Shown: positions 11,188-22,768, counted from the first letter of the stretch. The stretch is DNA of 64,000 bases from Breviolum minutum Mf 1.05b.01 (GCA_000507305.1 DF239036.1:450521-514520), one strand, 5' to 3'. Notes: a model not told the origin generated them from the sequence alone. Numbers and translations: made by a program.

Positions 11188-11448
11188 TTAGAAATTGAGT
11201 TCATATCCATCCACCAAAAATGATCACACTTGAAACGTGGACTGTAGTCAAAATGCTAAATGACTCTAAAGCCTTTTTTGAACGTGAACAAAGTTGAATA
11301 GTTGGTTTTCATGACAGAAAACCATGACACGGCTTATTTGTTTATAAGTTTTTTTTTGTGTAATGAGGCGGTACCACCACTGTCTCTTGTTCAGGGTACC
11401 AGGCGTGAACTGCAAAACAATGCTGGATTGAACAAGGACATATCCCAT

Positions 11449-11538
11449 ACCATCCATGTATGGTTTATTTACCTACATTTACCATATTTTGCCATTAAAA
11501 ACAACCAAATGTAGGTAAATATACCATACATGGATGGT
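11449..11538. repeat. IR-B palindromic element
   Basis: The ends are ACCATCCATGTATGG and CCATACATGGATGGT. It is the near-identical sister of 5251-5340. Confidence 0.8.
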
Positions 11539-11810
11539 AAGGGTATTCCAGCTTCAACTATGGTCATTGGTTTTTTTCCGCGTGGCTCGCTTGTTAAAAG
11601 AGTAGGGTGACTGCTCGTCCATGTATCAGAAGATCAGGTGTGAGAAATAAGATCCAACATGGGGGTTCATCCAGAATAGTGGTGCTCCCCCGAAAACTAA
11701 CACAGCAATAGAAAATCACCACTTTTAATAGGACATATATACATCTTCATTCATGGTTGATTTTCCAGCTAGTCATGTTGGTTTTGCGAAGGTGTACGCG
11801 AAATGACCAA

Positions 11811-11876
11811 ACTTGGATGTTGCAGGAAGTTAGTATATAATTAGTAAATGGGTTATATATCTGGGACATCCAAGTA
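11811..11876. repeat. IR-F element, internally deleted
   Basis: ACTTGGATGTTGCAGGAAGT and GGGACATCCAAGTA face each other over only 66 bp. Confidence 0.6.
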
Positions 11877-12019
11877 TAGTTTTGCATTGATACCTTTCAA
11901 GCAAAGTGATTCCAACTGCACCTTTCCCTGGATGTTTACCCCGATGGTCCATCCAATCCAAGGGTTGTGACTTGTTATTCAATTGACAATAGCTAGGCTT
12001 CAAAAGGTTCTTTTATGTT

Positions 12020-12096
12020 TACTTACCTCTCCTTGGGGAAATTATCCAATTTGACTAGAATGCTTCTTGAAAATGGGTGGTTTCACCACCAACTAG
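12020..12096 (+). repeat. IR-A element, 5' truncated
   Basis: It keeps TTGGGGAAATTATCC, AATTTGACTAG and the CACCACCAACTAG end, but the CTAGGTGG start is missing. Confidence 0.55.
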
Positions 12097-12145
12097 ATAA
12101 CCATTCTTAGCCCCTGCATGTCAGTTCAAATTCATGCCCTACATT

Positions 12146-12277
12146 CATGGCTGGTCCACCTATCCCCTCCGAACCTACCCCCAAAAAATAAGGCCTTAAT
12201 AAGGGCTTATCAACCATTGGTTTCCCTTAATGGGGGTGTAGGTTGGGGTGGGGTAGGGGTAGGGGGAAGCAGCCATG
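12146..12277. repeat. IR-M palindromic element
   Basis: CATGGCTG and CCTACCCCC on the left mirror GGGGGTAGG-like blocks and CAGCCATG on the right. An AAGGCCTTAATAAGG core is shared with 22323-22462. Confidence 0.65.
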
Positions 12278-12661
12278 ATACAGGGTGTTAAAATCAAACT
12301 TGCTAGCTAGCATGAGCAGCCAAGTATGCCACCTGAAAATAGAACTTGAATAGTTAGACCCATTCAGGAAGCAATGGGTACAATAGCAAAGCCTTATTCT
12401 TTGCAGCTGGCTTCCCTAGCATTTGAGTATCTGTTCCCTAGGTATAGGGGTAGTAGATTGAAAAAAAATCGCTGTTTTTTCAGCCTTTCAAAAGCCACCT
12501 GGGATGATCCGATTTTTATAACGCCCAAGCCTCCCGCCAGATAAGCAACGAACGCGCCTTGAAGCGAGAAACGCGACCCTTTATCTCGGCGACTTGGACC
12601 CAGTGATCACCATTTGGCGGGTTGAGGGAAACTCCTCCTTTTGTTCCCGGTAAGCCAAACA

Positions 12662-12759
12662 CTGGGTGGTGGTTTGCAATATTTTTTATTTATATCCCTA
12701 CTTGGGGAAATGATCCAATTTGACTAATATTTTTCAGATGGGTTGAAACCACCAACTAG
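12662..12759 (+). repeat. IR-A element
   Basis: It runs from CTGGGTGGTGGTTTGCAA to GTTGAAACCACCAACTAG. The interior (CCCTACTTGGGG, ATGATCCAATTTGACTA) is almost identical to 32104-32203. Confidence 0.75.
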
Positions 12760-13250
12760 AACAAGACCCTCATGAAAAATTGATATGTTCTCATTTTCGA
12801 AAGGGGCTGTTTTATCATAGAATATAATAAGGGCATAGTAGGTCCCTATCTGCTGGTATATCCTCCAATATGAAATTCCAAAATCCTCCATACCGAACAG
12901 AGTTGGGGTCGGTCTTGGGTTGTGTTCGAAAGGGACGGGGCCCGTTTTACAAGCCTTTTCAGGTGTGAAAAGTGTTAATTTTCACAGCTTCAAAACCCAT
13001 AGTGTATGACTGACTGGAAGACTAGGACCCTGTCAGTCATACCTATCTTCCATCTTGAAGTCGTTACTCGATCAAAAAAACTTGGATCTACCACCCCCCC
13101 CACGCAGGATGCCAGTGAGAACTGAAGGTTTAGGCTTGGATGATTCCCGAGGTTAAAAACACGAAATGCTGGCTGTTGCTGGGTAGGGGCTGCACCCAAG
13201 TTACATCCTATGACCACTCAAGGACTATCATTTGACAGTATATTAGCCTA

Positions 13251-13356
13251 CCCTTGGACCCTAAAACCAGGAAGAATGAAGGTTTTAAACCTAAAAAACT
13301 ATAGGCTATAGGTTAATATCTCCTAAAAATACAGGAAACGTGGGTTCCCATGGTAG
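13251..13356. repeat. IR-R palindromic element
   Basis: CCCTTGGACCCTAAAACCAGG faces ACGTGGGTTCCCATGGTA. The core GGTTTTAAACC is shared with 8674-8770. Confidence 0.6.
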
Positions 13357-13423
13357 ATGCTGCTGTCATAACCCTATCAGTTTGCTCATCTTCCAGCTGC
13401 GGGGGGTCGAACTGACGCCGATA

Positions 13424-13532
13424 CACCCGCGAAGTTGAACATGGCCCCTGAAAAATGGCGCTTGGAAAACTACTTTCCTATTGGTAAGGAAGTTTTTCAG
13501 GGGTTATGTTAAACTTTGGGAGGCTTAAGTTC
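13424..13532. repeat. IR-H palindromic element
   Basis: GCGAAGTTGAACATGGCCCC mirrors GGGGTTATGTTAAACTTTG. Confidence 0.65.
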
Positions 13533-14047
13533 TTTAAAAAAACCAATCCCTGGTTGGTTGGATTATGTTTAAATTGATGCCAGTCCTAAATCCACGAACT
13601 TTTGTGGGATTTATGTTTTGAAATCGACCAAAAGGGATTCGGGAATTTCCGCCATCTCGGTGAATTTCAAAACATGTTTTTTGATGGCCTTTGGGTGAGC
13701 TTGGGCATCGTCACACTTTACCTCACCCCCATCCCAAAAAAGTAGAGCTTTGGGGGTAAGGGACTCCTTCCTTTTAACTTGGGTTATAAGTCAGGAATTG
13801 ACTCATGTTATTTTAGTGGATCTGATGTTTGCACTTCTTGCTGTTTCTTTGTTGTTGTTGCCATTATTTACATGTGCTGTTGCAAATGTTGCATGACCTG
13901 ACGTCGTATCATTTAAGGTGATATGTTCTCTGGTGGCGCGGGACCACCAATACTTTCCTCCGAGGTGAAGACGCTGAGTTTGTTGAAACGACACAGGCGG
14001 GGGAGTGTTGCACCCCTGGGGAAGTTCGTTAAGATGTGGACCGTTTG

Positions 14048-14173
14048 GACAAGGTGGGCCCCGAGCCGATCATTATGAATGGAGATAGGAAACCCCGAAA
14101 TAAGTGGCCGAAAATAAATGGGTGATAGGGTTATGTCACCCCATTTACAACTAACTGGTGGGCCCACCCTGCA
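14048..14173. repeat. IR-D palindromic element
   Basis: ACAAGGTGGGCCCCGAGCCG at the left and GGTGGGCCCACCCTG at the right are related ends, with GGGTTATGTCACCCC inside. Confidence 0.55.
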
Positions 14174-14379
14174 GGGAGTTGGAGAATCCAATGGCAGATT
14201 ATGACCTTCATGGATTTGTATAAGGTGACTTTTCAGAGAATACTTTTAGGCATCTTAAGCAATTCCAAGCCTTGTTTCAATTCGCTGTTGATGGACAAGA
14301 TCTGGCAAATTTAGTGGGGATGATATTCAGCCAGTGACTAATCCTGGATTATAGATCTCCTGACCTCCTTGTATAAAGT

Positions 14380-14783
14380 GTGTTGCCGCCGCTGGATTTG
14401 CCAGATGAAACTGCTTTAGCCATGGTCCGCCTCGGATGGGATTGCAGGCGGCAACGGCGGCGCCTGGTCACGCCAGAAACCAACAGTGGGATTTCTTCCT
14501 GGTGGAAGCTCCGCGAACTACGTTTTTTGCGGGAGACCGATGCCGCCCTCGGCGTTCGTCTCAGTGCAGTAGCAGCAACGACTCCAACGACTGCTTGGTG
14601 AGATATACGTGGTCCATTGGTTGTGGTGCAGAACTACGCTGGTGGTCGAGCTGTTCGTCCAGGGGGCAGGTCATTGTCTTTAATGCTCCGGCCTTGAAGA
14701 CTGTTCAGGATTTTGCTGCTCGCTTTAGCCAACGAAGAATTACATGTACACAGCACATGGAGGCTTACTGCTTTTGGACATAG
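14380..14783 (+). CDS. GC-rich coding-like island, frame unresolved
   Basis: A GC-rich block unlike its surroundings. Frame 1 reads LPPLDLPDETALAMVRLGWD...ETDAALGVRLSAVAA to a stop at 14601. Another frame stays open to 14783 (APALKTVQDFAARFSQRR). Either could be exonic, or both with a junction between. No family is recognised. Confidence 0.3.
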
Positions 14784-14990
14784 CCACCGCGTGTATATAC
14801 GGTATTCTTGTCTTTTTCCAACCGCCAAAAGGAAATCCAACTTGGGGATTTGCTGTACAGGAGGGTTCTTTGGGGGAAGATTGTGGGGGAATCTTACCAC
14901 TGTAAAGTCCCTGTAAGAATCCACGTAGGCGTTTTTCTTGAATCCAGTGAGTACATGGAGACTGGAATCCTATGCTAAGGATGGCTATGG

Positions 14991-15079
14991 CTAGGTGGTG
15001 GTTTCAAACTTTTTTTTTTCACCCCTACCTGGGGAAGATTCTCATTGTGCCTAATATTTTTCAAAGGGGTTGAAACCAC
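14991..15079 (+). repeat. IR-A element, 3' end altered
   Basis: It starts CTAGGTGGTGGTTTCAAAC and ends GTTGAAACCACATGG, having lost the CAACTAG end. Confidence 0.6.
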
Positions 15080-15126
15080 ATGGGATGGAAACTGAAGGTA
15101 GTGGCGTCAATGAATTTGAGTTGTTT

Positions 15127-15210
15127 ACCCCTGAAATTGGTGAAATGATTCAGTTTGACTTGCAATTTTTGTTTGTCAAATTCTAGGTGGTAGAATAGCC
15201 CACCAACTAG
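15127..15210 (+). repeat. IR-A element, rearranged
   Basis: An IR-A interior (GAAATGATTCAGTTTGACTT) is followed by CTAGGTGGTAGAATAGCCCA and CCAACTAG. It looks like a deletion or recombination product. Confidence 0.45.
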
Positions 15211-15986
15211 AAATGATTTTGTCATATATGCCTGCAAGATCCTGCAAGACTGCAAACTTATGATCACATTTGTCCATTGTTTTTGAGATCTTTCCAACCC
15301 AACCAGCTGGGAGATTTCCCAGATTGACACCTTCACATCCTTCACCTTTCGGGGATCCAAAACACCTGAAGGATTCCTGCACACCGTGTGACCTTGTACG
15401 TGGCTGATGAGCTGGAACATCAACGCTACCAGGACTGACTGGCTTGCCGCTTGCTACGTATGCTCGTCACATCCCCCCCATCTCTGAAGGGGTCAGTTAG
15501 TTGTCCCAAACACTCGATGTTTGACTGGTGTACTTACTGTATATAGTGTACACAAAAAGGGGAACCCACTTGCTTTTTAATTTTTAAATTTTTTGGGTGG
15601 TTATTTTGCCCATCTCTTAGGGACTTTAAGGCTTAAAACCTTCATTGTGCCTGGTTTTAGGATCCAAAGGCATGTATATTCAATATGTTATGTTTTATAT
15701 TTATATTGTTTTATTTATATATATATATATACACATGTTTTTTACTAGCCAGTTTTGGTATGTTTTGGTGGAAATAGACCAGACCGGAGAGTGTATAGCC
15801 GGTGTGACTTTTGGAAGATTTTTAGGTGAAGTGGGAAACCCTACCCTGGAAGTCCAAGACTGTTAGAATAGCTGTCCCCTGGATTTGTTAATTCAAAAGC
15901 CTTAGTGAAACAATGGTCTTTAAACGGGAAAAACCACGGGAAAAATCATGGTCGACTTAGAATCCCAGGGTACGGTTTCGAGGCCC

Positions 15987-16066
15987 TAACATATCCCGTT
16001 GTAAAGTCACTTTTGAGTCGATGATTTTCTTTTTTGCCAGGTGGGGTATGCTAGTTCCGTGGAGGG
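15987..16066. repeat. IR-L palindromic element
   Basis: AACATATCCC and CTTTTGAGTCGATGATTTTC are followed by GGGGTATGCTAGTTCC. A second copy lies at about 27850-27945. Confidence 0.5.
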
Positions 16067-16436
16067 TAACGCCAGATATATGTAACGATGGTTTATATTC
16101 ACAACAAGGCACTTCTTCATGTACTTGGTCCACTGCAACAAGCTGACCTCCACGAACTCATGCCCGGAATCAACTGGCTTGGCCTACCGTGAACTTAAGA
16201 CCTTAGGCATATTCACACACACTAGACGTGCATTGGAATTTGTGCGTTATTATTTACAAATCACAGTGCAATGTAGACCACTTTGATCCCACTATATAGA
16301 TTGGGCAACCATTAAATGTAGCATCGCACTTATCACAATCTATCTTGGTACCCTTCCCTCCTGAAACCAACAGCAAAAAAGCGCCTGAAAATCAATGGTT
16401 GAAAGATGAAGTTTGTTTTTTTTTGGGGGGGGCCGG

Positions 16437-16660
16437 CCCATGTTCAAGGAGTTTTTGCTGCTAGTTTCTGCTAATGTATTCTGCCTCAACAAAAACTTGC
16501 CTGCCACTGGTGGTCTGGTTATACGTGTTCCTCCGGAGGAAGCTTTAGGGCGCGAAAATGACAATTGGTCCAGCAGTGTGTCGGTGAAAGTGGGAGTGCA
16601 GGGGGTCTTAGTCACAAGGGTTGCCGGGTTGGGAAACCCCTCAACTGGTGGTGAAAAGTA
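16437..16660 (+). CDS. Exon-like ORF, about 74 aa
   Basis: The frame reads PMFKEFLLLVSANVFCLNKN...VIRVPPEEALGRENDNW..GVLVTRVAGLGNPSTGGEK and ends beside AAAAGTAAG, which could act as a donor. Residue composition is protein-like and base composition is richer in GC than the neighbours. No family is recognised. An IR-H-like half element lies just upstream (16360-16410). Confidence 0.35.
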
Positions 16661-16826
16661 AGGGAATCCCTTCAAAAAAGGCCTGATCCCTCAGGTTTTT
16701 CGGAAATTGCAGGGCCATCAAAGTAGGAGACCTGGAGAGTCTCGGATTCTGAAACGCGCTACTTACTGTATCTTACTGTCATAGCAGGGTATTCAACACG
16801 TACGTGTGGCTACCCAGTCAATCACA

Positions 16827-17503
16827 GGTTCCGCTGCTCGTTTCGTGTCGAGTTTCTCGTGGCCCCGTGGCTGACAGAGACGATGATCACAGGAAGTTTT
16901 GACTCAGCAGTTCCGGAAGAAGAAGAGAAAATGCCCACACCACCAAGGCCGGTGTGAAACAGGATCCAGAACCTCAACCACTGACCCACGGAGAAAGGTG
17001 AGAAAGCAGAGGGTTCTAAAGAGCAGGATCCTGGCCGGCCCTTTGAAGAACCGTGCAGGGGATGGCACTCCGTTCATCTTCGTTCTTGTTGCTCTAATCT
17101 GCTGGGGCCGAAACCGGACAAACGCCGACCCGCAGGATTTGAAGCCAATCAGATGTTGTGACGTGAGTCGTCCCCGTTCCTCGGGCGGCGTGCCTGGGCT
17201 TAATCCCAACGAAACTTCAACAAAAAAACACCAAATGTGTGGCAATTTGATGTGCCAATATGTTTTGCCACAAGCTTTCCCACACATTTTTGTAATATGT
17301 TTGTGTGATCCCCCAGCATGGCAGCTGGAAAGCTTTGGCCAATTTTCTGGTCCAACCAGGGAGGGAGTGCATGTAGGGAAAGGGATTCATTTATGGGAAG
17401 TGAAGAAGTGTTTTATTGAATCTGGCGGCTTTGCGTCCGCAAGGCTGGCATGTTTATCCATTAAGGTGCCATCATGTCACGCTAAGAATCCGGATGTGTT
17501 CCT
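16827..17503 (+). CDS. Exon-bearing stretch, frames switch
   Basis: After an ACAGG acceptor-like site, one frame reads FRCSFRVEFLVAPWLTETM..GSFDSAVPEEEEKMPTPPRP to a stop near 16950. A second, longer frame (16899-17531) contains DLKPIRCCDVSRPRSSGG and later KCFIESGGFASARLACLSIK. Both parts look coding but cannot be joined by eye. The block ends where an IR-D element begins. Internal introns or small indels are likely. Confidence 0.3.
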
Positions 17504-17641
17504 ACGAGGTGGGCACAAAAACCAGTTATAAATGGGTTTAAACCATATAAGCAGATTTTAATCCTAGTTACCCGTGTATAAGGCCATTTATAGGGGTTGG
17601 GTTGTAACTCCATGTATAACCGGTAGGGGGCCTACCCTTTT
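17503..17641. repeat. IR-D palindromic element
   Basis: ACGAGGTGGGC..AACCAGTTATAAATGGG mirrors CATGTATAACCGGTAGGGGG and CCTACC. Confidence 0.6.
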
Positions 17642-17735
17642 AGAGTAGGATTGATGGTCAACAAAATCCCATCCCCATGTCATAGGATTGGATTCTGGAA
17701 ATCCGGGATTCTTAGGACATATAAACCCAAAATAA

Positions 17736-17834
17736 CCCAAACACTCAATGTATGGTATATTTACCTACATTCACCATCATAACCATCAAATTAAGGCAAG
17801 TGTAGGTGAATAAACCATACATTGAGTGTTTGGG
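17736..17834. repeat. IR-B palindromic element (CACTCAATG variant)
   Basis: CCCAAACACTCAATGTATGG mirrors CCATACATTGAGTGTTTGGG exactly over 20 bp, with TTTACCTACATTCACC inside. Confidence 0.85.
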
Positions 17835-18271
17835 AAATGGATCCTTAGGGTCAACCTGAACTCTTCAGAGAAAACTTCGATGCATTCATTTTCATTGGCA
17901 ACTTGGCCGGTTGAAGGCCAGGGACACCCCAAATGGTTGGATTCAATGGATGTTTGGTGAAAGACCCGGATGTCTATGTTTCATGTGCTTTTGGAGTCCA
18001 ATTCACCACTTGATTTTTTCATATGTTTTTTTTGTCAATCAGGTACTAGAACCAGGTTTGGAAAATTTGGGGAGAAAACACCATTTTACCGGATTCTTCC
18101 GAGTGTATTTTTCCAGGGGTTATGTTAAACTTCAAGTGGGTATTTATTTCTAAGTTAGCTGCATGGTATTGTCACTGGTTGGTTGGATTTTTTTAATAAC
18201 TTACTTCCAAAATCCAACCCGCGTGAATAGGATGAAACTACCCACTTTCATATTGGGTTTAAGTTGGGTTT

Positions 18272-18364
18272 CTAGGAGGTTCCAAATATGTTTCCATTTT
18301 CATCCCTATTTGGGGAATTTGATCAATTTGACTCACATTCGAATGGATTGAAACCATCAACTAG
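18272..18364 (+). repeat. IR-A element, diverged
   Basis: It runs from CTAGGAGGTTCCAAAT to GATTGAAACCATCAACTAG. Confidence 0.65.
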
Positions 18365-18380
18365 GTTTAGTATTTACAAT

Positions 18381-18490
18381 GAGCCCCCAAAACCATGACA
18401 ATTAAGGATATTAAAGGTTGTGGCCACCTAAAAACCAGGTTATCTACCGTAAAAACCTCTAAGAGATGTAGGTTTCGGGGGGCCCATGGT
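18381..18490. repeat. IR-R element, diverged
   Basis: GAGCCCCCAAAACCATGA faces TTTCGGGGGGCCCATGG. Confidence 0.5.
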
Positions 18491-18546
18491 AATCAAGCCA
18501 TTATTTGAATCAACCCCAACATAACCCCAACACCCTTCATCCCACT

Positions 18547-18744
18547 TGAGTTTCGTTTGCGCGTTGAGATCCCGTTGAAGTTGAGAAAATTCCCCGGAGG
18601 CCCGGCGTGCTGGCACAACGAAATCACATTGTGCAATCCTTGCATGAAGGTTGCTGCTGGGAGAGGGACAGCAATCCTCCCCCCGAAGATGCCCGAAACA
18701 TTCAGAAACCCGGGAAATATATGGGATGAGTTGGATGATATTTC
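18547..18744 (+). CDS. Strong exon-like ORF, about 66 aa
   Basis: The frame reads EFRLRVEIPLKLRKF then PGGPACWHNEITLCNPCMK and PKMPETFRNPGNIWDELDDI, a coherent, GC-richer protein-like segment. It ends at the first base of an IR-J element (CTAG at 18745), so the element abuts the exon exactly. Cys and His residues (CWHNEITLCNPC) could bind metal, but no family is named. The true start is probably an upstream splice site, not an ATG. Confidence 0.45.
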
Positions 18745-18874
18745 CTAGACATCCAAAATTATCCAGTCATACCTGGTGAGGATCGGTGTTTGGAACCCTT
18801 AAAAAGATATAAAAACCTTCTCAGGAGATGTTTGGGGGTTCAAACATGTAGTCACAAGGTATTTGGATGTCTAG
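18745..18874. repeat. IR-J palindromic element
   Basis: CTAGACATCC..CAGTCATACC is mirrored by GGTATTTGGATGTCTAG. It shares GAGGATCGGTGTTTGGAACC with 3684-3811. Confidence 0.75.
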
Positions 18875-19469
18875 GGTTTTGTTGTTCAGAGTGGTTTTGG
18901 ATTCCAAGCAAGGGGTGGTGATGAAACATTTGAGGAGTCTTTCCCTTTTTGGGAAAATTATCGCGGCAACGAAGATGATTAACATGACAATGGAAAAACA
19001 ACACTTTGAAGATGTGTGATTTGCATTTCCTTTTCAAAATGGTGATTTTGCATTGGTCATGTTAGAGTCCGGGGGTGTAGTGTTCCATAGCTTTGAAAAA
19101 ACTGTGGTAGAAATTCACAAGAAACAAATTGCAGAAGTCTTTTAGAAATGATTGAAAAACAAAAAAAGGACATGTTTTTTTCCCAAATGGTGATGTTTCA
19201 TGGTGTTTTCCATCCCATTTCTGGGTCGGAGAAGTTGGTGTTAAATCCCACCCTTGTCACAGTTAGCCACAAGCCAAGCAGGAATGAAGCCATCACGGAA
19301 GAACAGTGGTTCCAGTAGTACCATTCTCAAAGGTGATTGATCCCTAAGCATGGTAAATGACATGTACCCTAAGAATCCCCAAGGACCCTCCAATCAAAGA
19401 AGGGTTTGAAGCTGTAGGGGTCAGGGTTTTTTGAAAATTGCCACTGGATTGAGGGGTCAGGATTCTTAA

Positions 19470-19571
19470 CCCATAGGATCCATGTATGGTATACTTACCT
19501 ACATTTACCATAAAAATCAACCAAATGTAAGTAAATATATTTTTATATATACCATACATGGATGGTATGGG
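19470..19571. repeat. IR-B palindromic element
   Basis: CCCATAGGATCCATGTATGG faces CCATACATGGATGGTATGGG, with TTACCTACATTTACCATA inside. Confidence 0.75.
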
Positions 19572-19784
19572 TAGGGTAAATCACCAACCATCGATTTTTT
19601 TTGGAACTTTTATGTCCAATCATCGAAAAAGCAAACCTAAAATCCTAAACCTCCTGTGAAGGGTCCCGGCTTTTTGGTGGTATCCTTCAACAAAAAACCT
19701 TGAAATCTCCACCCACCCACCCATCCCCAAAAAGCAAAACAAGGTGGAACAGTACCATTTTAAAGTGAAATCAATAATTTCCTA

Positions 19785-19869
19785 CAGGATCCATGCGTGG
19801 TATATTACATACATCCAGTTGATTTGTATGGCAGATATAGATAAAATTGCCAGTCCCATGGATCTAAAG
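19785..19869. repeat. IR-B element, diverged
   Basis: GGATCCATGCGTGGTATATT on the left and CCCATGGATC on the right. Confidence 0.45.
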
Positions 19870-20060
19870 GGTTTGGATTGTTCTACGACTTTTGTGGTTC
19901 CCACCCTTTGAAATCATCCAATCACATCACAATGGTTTCCGCCTGCATTGGGAGGGACCTATGTGGTGAGTTTTGACGATGACGTCTCTGAAATCTCATG
20001 GTTACCACGAGGTACGAAAACTTGGTTGGGCTGATGTGAGGATGTAAACCAATGGCATGG

Positions 20061-20177
20061 TACACCCTGGAAGATTAACGGCTGGAACCTACAGCCATCA
20101 CCCATGAATGGCAAGGAAAATGATTCTGAACCAAACCTCCATGAGGACATGTTCCATGTTAATTTTCAGGGGGTGTA
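20061..20177. repeat. IR-H element (TACACCCTGGAAG subfamily)
   Basis: TACACCCTGGAAGATTAACG faces CATGTTAATTTTCAGGGGGTGTA-like sequence. The interior CAGCCATCACCCATGAATGG is shared with 22886-22998. Confidence 0.7.
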
Positions 20178-20914
20178 ATGTTTTTCGTTTTTTATGTGTA
20201 TGTGTATGCGTGTGTGTTAGGTATCCCCCCCAGTGGCGTACACATAGTATTTATCGGGGGATTTGTGGGGTATTTCACCGACACATTTGTCCTTTCTTGT
20301 TGTTTTTCTCCTGCACTCGTGAACGGTTGATTTTTAGGGTATATAAATGTAGCTGAAAGGAAAACTGGGTCAATGGCAGATTGAGATTCATGATTATTTA
20401 AGGGTACGCCCCTCCCCCAAGCGCCATCCTCCCCAAGAAATCAGGCCAGATTAAGGGGTCATGAGTGCAAGCAACATGATCCTTTAAGTGGCACTGGAGA
20501 TACCCTTGGCCCTTAGTCCAAGGAACACATTTTGTGGGGAATTGTTGACTTGTTTTCTTCTAACTGGCCCAAGAAAATGAGAATGCCCCTGAAAATTTGT
20601 AATTAGAACAAGATCGCCCCCTTGAATTTCAACATGGATTTCCAAAATAGCCATATGTGACAGGATATACATTTTAAAGCCCATCATTTTGGGTACCTAT
20701 ATACGCTAAAAACAGGGGTGTAGTCTTAGTCTTAGTCTTAGTTGATGACTTTAACACAACCATTAGTTGATGTTTGAGGGTTGTTGGTTGAGCGTATCCT
20801 TCTTGAGAACTCTTCAATGAGAAAAGGAGGAAAAACATCTTGAAAAAACTACACGGGTACTTAAGGGAAATTGTGACAAACAGTTGAGCAGTGATCGAAA
20901 CCCCTTTGACATTC
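20178..20914. other. No gene recognised; short tandem repeats
   Basis: A TG-rich run lies at about 20192-20219 and a three-fold CTTAGT repeat at about 20722-20741. No supported exon. Confidence 0.4.
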
Positions 20915-21014
20915 CATTATACTGGTTGGTTAATAGGGATCCTTACAATGGCTTATCATTATCCCTATATCATAACCGGGTAGTATAATCCCTTATATAA
21001 CCCAACCAACCAGG
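20915..21014. repeat. IR-G palindromic element
   Basis: TACTGGTTGGTTAATAGGGATCC-type sequence mirrors CCTTATATAACCCAACCAACCAG, with an AATGGCTTATCATTATCCC core. Confidence 0.7.
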
Positions 21015-21619
21015 GTGAAAAGATCACTGCTCAATTGTGTTATTTCGGCCTGATTTTGAAGTTTGAAGCTTCCAACAGCTCCATATTGTCAGTATTCGGA
21101 GGAGGGTTATCTTGAATTCCCATGAAATGCTTCTCGAAGTTCACCCCATATCATAGAATGATTCTGCTTCTGGCTATAGGTGGTAGAGATTATTGTGATT
21201 TATCTATAATCCCCAAACGAAGGCAAGGACTATACCTGGTATACAAGCAGGCAAAACACTGCCAATTGGTTGATTATATGCTACCAACCCCACCTTTTAC
21301 GTTCGAACCTGAAAATTCCGTTCAATAAATGGGAAGTAGATGGAAGTAGGGTTATGTAACGCCACGAAAACCCCTTTTATTCTGAGCCATTTGTAGGGGT
21401 TAGAACCAAAAATGGTAGGATTGATGGGCCCATCTTGTACCAAAGGTACCTCCCTTGACCAAAAATGCCATCTCTCTGACTGATGTTTTAGGTGCTTCAA
21501 GCCTGTGCCATGGCAGCATTTGAAAGGGAAGGTAAATATGTGGGAGATTCCTATAAATGTGAGGTTGGTTTGACCCCCCAAACCCTCCAAACACCTGCTG
21601 AGAACGGATTTGTTTCACC

Positions 21620-21744
21620 TACTTGGATGTTTCAGGAAGTTAGTAAATGGTTAGTAAATGGGTTATAACCCCAATATACCCATTTTATGAGTCGGTTATA
21701 ACCCATTTACTAACCATTTACTAACTTCCTGGGACATCCAAGTA
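21620..21744. repeat. IR-F element, near-perfect 125-bp hairpin
   Basis: The outer 51 bases of each arm match with only two mismatches. The arms start TACTTGGATGT and contain AAGTTAGTAAATGGTTAGTA and GGGTTATAACC. It is the best-preserved palindrome in the window. Confidence 0.85.
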
Positions 21745-21950
21745 CACCCAAGTACAACTGGGGTGATTTGTAGGGTTATAGGGGTGAAAGATCACCTTAA
21801 CCGTTTACAACCAAGTTAACCCCACCGCCCCTTACTGTATCCTTCGACGATGAGATACGTGAAACCTGGGAGAAGGTAAATCCTGGGAGCCGTTAGAAGG
21901 TAAAGGCTTGTCGCCCCTTGTATCTTGGGAGGGGCAACTTGTGTATTCAG

Positions 21951-22036
21951 GGCGGCATTCAGTGTATGGTGCATGTGCCTACATTTGGTTAATCCTTATG
22001 GATAATATAAGATATACCATACATGGAGTGTTTGGG
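21951..22036. repeat. IR-B element
   Basis: GGCATTCAGTGTATGGTGCA faces ATACCATACATGGAGTGTTT. Confidence 0.6.
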
Positions 22037-22322
22037 TCGAATACTTGACAATGATTTTAACTTCTTTGGCCACGTGCATTTTTGCATGTGGTGTTTATTC
22101 ACTGTGCGTTCTGTGTTAGACGCCTTGACCTGCTAGATATGTAGACTTTTCCTCCCATGCTACATGTATAGAATGTCTACTTGCATTTTCATACCCTGAA
22201 AATAATGGGATCTCAAAACTAACGGTTTGGAGATCCAATAGAACCCAGCGAAAGACAGAGTGATCCACAACTCTTTTTGGAGGGTTCAATCGCTGATCCT
22301 TGGGGTTGGGGGATCATCGCAA

Positions 22323-22462
22323 GTCAACCTGCCCCCCTTTCCCCCCACGTACCCCAGAAATCAGGGTTTATTAAGGCCTTATTAAGGGAAACAGATGGTG
22401 AATAAACCCTGATCAGAAGGCCTGTTGTTTGAGGGGGGGTACATTAGAGGGGGTAGGTTGAC
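22323..22462. repeat. IR-M palindromic element
   Basis: GTCAACCTGCCCCCC faces GAGGGGGTAGGTTGAC. A TTTATTAAGGCCTTATTAA core is shared with 12146-12277. Confidence 0.7.
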
Positions 22463-22768
22463 CAGCCATACCATTGACAAGAAGTTGCGAAGAAGATATT
22501 CCAAACCATACATCTCGGAGGTTTAGAAATCCCAAACAACCACCTGACATGTATGAAGCCCTTGTAAATAATGGGATAAACTACCATATCACTGGTTTTA
22601 TCGCCGGATTTCTTTTCACCATCAACAGTATTATAAGCACCAGCTTGTTTGAAGTTGACATAATGGGTGTGGATATTTACATGTGATGTACAAAAAAAAA
22701 GTGAAGGGAATGATAACTGGTTAGTAACTTTAGATATTCCGCATCTTGAGTTTTTATGTGAGCAATGA

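Noticed and set aside
21297..21618. Minus-strand ORFs at 21.3-21.6 kb
   Set aside because: They overlap IR-D-like repeat sequence (GGGCCCATCTTGTACC, GTAGGGTTATG) and lack protein-like composition.
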